Assembly (NCBI GenBank): GCA_003170575.1
Contig: PMZB01000067.1
Span: 1 to 5,806 of the forward strand
Source: Chlamydiia bacterium
GTDB lineage: Bacteria; Chlamydiota; Chlamydiia; Chlamydiales; FEN-1388
Length of the DNA: 5,806 nt
Direction of reading: 5' to 3'
Shown here: piece by piece, positions 5,462-5,806 of the stretch
Layout of the letters: the number at the start of each line of letters is the position of its first letter
Numbering within the stretch: the stretch's first letter is position 1
Position numbers and translations under genes: made by a program
The notes under the pieces: generated by a model
What the model was told of the DNA's origin: nothing
The model's database searches: none
Seen by the model: the letters and a program-made list of their open reading frames with translations, nothing else

Positions 5462-5530
5462 AAACCACCACATCAATCACAATACCCAAAGAGAAATGCT
5501 GATGCTTGTGATTTATGTGGTGGTTTTTTT
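5462..5530 (+). terminator. Probable Rho-independent terminator of the cds operon, with an unusually long stem and loop
   Basis: The arms at 5462-5482 and 5506-5526 pair over 21 bp with a single C-U mismatch (5474/5514). The right arm runs into seven consecutive T (5524-5530). The loop is 23 nt, far longer than in typical terminators. It comes 83 nt after the cdsP stop and would end the cdsE-P transcript and insulate it from the gene at 5725. Confidence 0.75.
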
Positions 5531-5645
5531 ATATCCATCTTCACTGAAAAATCTTTTTGTCAGAGATGCTGCCATAGCCAAGTCTGATTTATTGAGCACG
5601 ATTTGAAATCGAGTATTCAGGAATGTAGGGGCAAAAATTCAACAT

Positions 5646-5670
5646 AAAAGTTATCAAAAGCATAACTTTT
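5646..5670 (+). promoter_or_regulatory. Distal operator-like inverted repeat upstream of the AbiEi-like gene
   Basis: AAAAGTTAT (5646-5654) and ATAACTTTT (5662-5670) are perfect 9-bp arms around a 7-nt spacer. Within it, GTTATCA-aaa-GCATAAC (5650-5666) matches the proximal repeat GTTATCA-ttt-TGATAAC (5700-5716) in all but the spacer and two bases. The starts are exactly 50 bp apart, about five helical turns, so two bound dimers would lie on the same DNA face. Confidence 0.6.
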
Positions 5671-5689
5671 GTGCAAAAAATTGATTTTC

Positions 5690-5718
5690 TTGCATATATG
5701 TTATCATTTTGATAACAT
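5690..5718 (+). promoter_or_regulatory. Putative promoter of the AbiEi-like gene, predicted leaderless
   Basis: TTGCAT (5690-5695) and TAACAT (5713-5718) are separated by exactly 17 nt. Seven nt past the -10 is A5725, the first base of the ATG, so the transcript would start at the start codon. There is indeed no Shine-Dalgarno sequence before 5725. The -10 lies in the right arm of the proximal operator, so repressor binding would block polymerase. Confidence 0.5.
5698..5718 (+). promoter_or_regulatory. Proximal operator-like inverted repeat overlapping the promoter
   Basis: ATGTTATCA (5698-5706) and TGATAACAT (5710-5718) are perfect 9-bp arms around a TTT spacer. The site covers most of the -35/-10 spacer and the whole -10 hexamer, the placement of a repressor site. 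It matches the distal repeat at 5646-5670. Confidence 0.65.
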
Positions 5719-5724
5719 TCATGT

Positions 5725-5806
5725 ATGGACAAAGAAAGCAGGCTGCTTCAAATCGCCGAGGCCCAACAGGGATATTTTACAAGCCGACAAGCAGAAGCAT
5801 GTGGCT
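5725..5806 (+). CDS. N-terminus of a putative AbiEi-family type IV antitoxin / transcriptional regulator (cut by window edge)
   Basis: Only 27 codons are present. They begin MDKESRLLQ and continue IAEAQQGYFTSRQAEACG. This is the typical opening of the AbiEi N-terminal winged helix: a first helix 'LL.IAE.Q.G', the short 'YFT' strand, and 'RQA...G' starting the second helix. AbiEi proteins repress their own operon and neutralise the AbiEii nucleotidyltransferase toxin, usually encoded directly downstream. Some proteins with this domain are regulators without a linked toxin, and the toxin gene cannot be seen here. The ATG at 5725 has no ribosome binding site; an overlapping ATG at 5721 in another frame gives a peptide without family resemblance. 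The gene follows a strong terminator and is unrelated to the T3SS genes. It may be an acquired module. Confidence 0.65.
   Translation, partial: MDKESRLLQIAEAQQGYFTSRQAEACG

Larger units (their letters stand above)
5380..5724. other. Non-coding boundary region between cdsP and the AbiEi-like gene
   Basis: This 345-nt stretch holds, in order, a 72-nt two-part palindrome (5385-5456), a long-stem terminator (5462-5530), about 115 nt of AT-rich sequence in which I see only a short CGATTT-g-AAATCG inverted repeat (5599-5611), and then two operator-like inverted repeats and a promoter. No protein-like reading frame is visible on either strand. It separates the T3SS operon from the next gene. Confidence 0.75.

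Noticed and set aside
5599..5611. Short inverted repeat CGATTT-g-AAATCG as an operator
   Set aside because: Arms of only 6 bp, no promoter next to it, and no resemblance to the paired repeats at 5646-5670 and 5698-5718.
1..5806. CRISPR array, tRNA, rRNA, insertion sequence or riboswitch
   Set aside because: No direct-repeat/spacer pattern, no cloverleaf or rRNA-like stretch, no transposase-like frame and no recognisable riboswitch core was seen by eye on either strand.

Overview
This window holds part of a chlamydial type III secretion (T3SS) operon, followed by a boundary region and the first 27 codons of an apparently unrelated gene. The gene order matches the cdsD-E-F-G-CT668-cdsN-O-P block of Chlamydia, and the proteins show the expected family features: SctE-like chaperone, needle subunit, TPR chaperone, hexameric ATPase, coiled-coil stalk and T3S4-domain ruler. 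The moderate GC content, proteins longer than their Chlamydia trachomatis counterparts, and the lack of cdsQ after cdsP suggest an environmental (Parachlamydiales-type) chlamydia rather than Chlamydiaceae. That placement is inference from memory of the families; no search was run.

Layout, all on the + strand. Bases 2-43 look like the last 13 codons of the upstream gene (cdsD by synteny), overlaid by a good sigma70-like promoter (TTGAAT-17-TACAAT). Then come cdsE (108-362), cdsF needle (526-825), cdsG (1004-1441), a CT668-family gene (1516-2241), cdsN ATPase (2261-3616), cdsO (3629-4192) and cdsP (4189-5379). The first three intergenic gaps (163, 178 and 74 nt) each contain a strong hairpin with a pyrimidine-rich left arm and purine-rich right arm. 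From CT668 onward the genes are tightly packed (19 nt, 12 nt, then a 4-nt ATGA overlap).

How the genes work together: CdsE and CdsG are expected to hold the CdsF needle subunit in the cytosol. CdsN is the export ATPase, CdsO its central stalk, and CdsP the needle-length ruler and substrate-specificity switch. The CT668-family protein ends in about 42 residues that resemble the C-terminus of T3SS inner-rod (SctI) proteins, and it lies where yscH-yscI lie in the Yersinia/Pseudomonas operons. This is the most interesting functional hypothesis in the window.

After cdsP there is a 72-nt two-part palindrome without a T-run (5385-5456). It is followed by a long-stem terminator with a T7 tract (5462-5530) and about 195 nt without a gene. 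The window ends in what looks like the N-terminal winged-helix of an AbiEi-type antitoxin starting at 5725. Upstream of it are two matching inverted-repeat operators spaced exactly 50 bp apart and a promoter (TTGCAT-17-TAACAT) that predicts a leaderless transcript. This looks like an autoregulated type IV toxin-antitoxin module sitting at a break in T3SS synteny.
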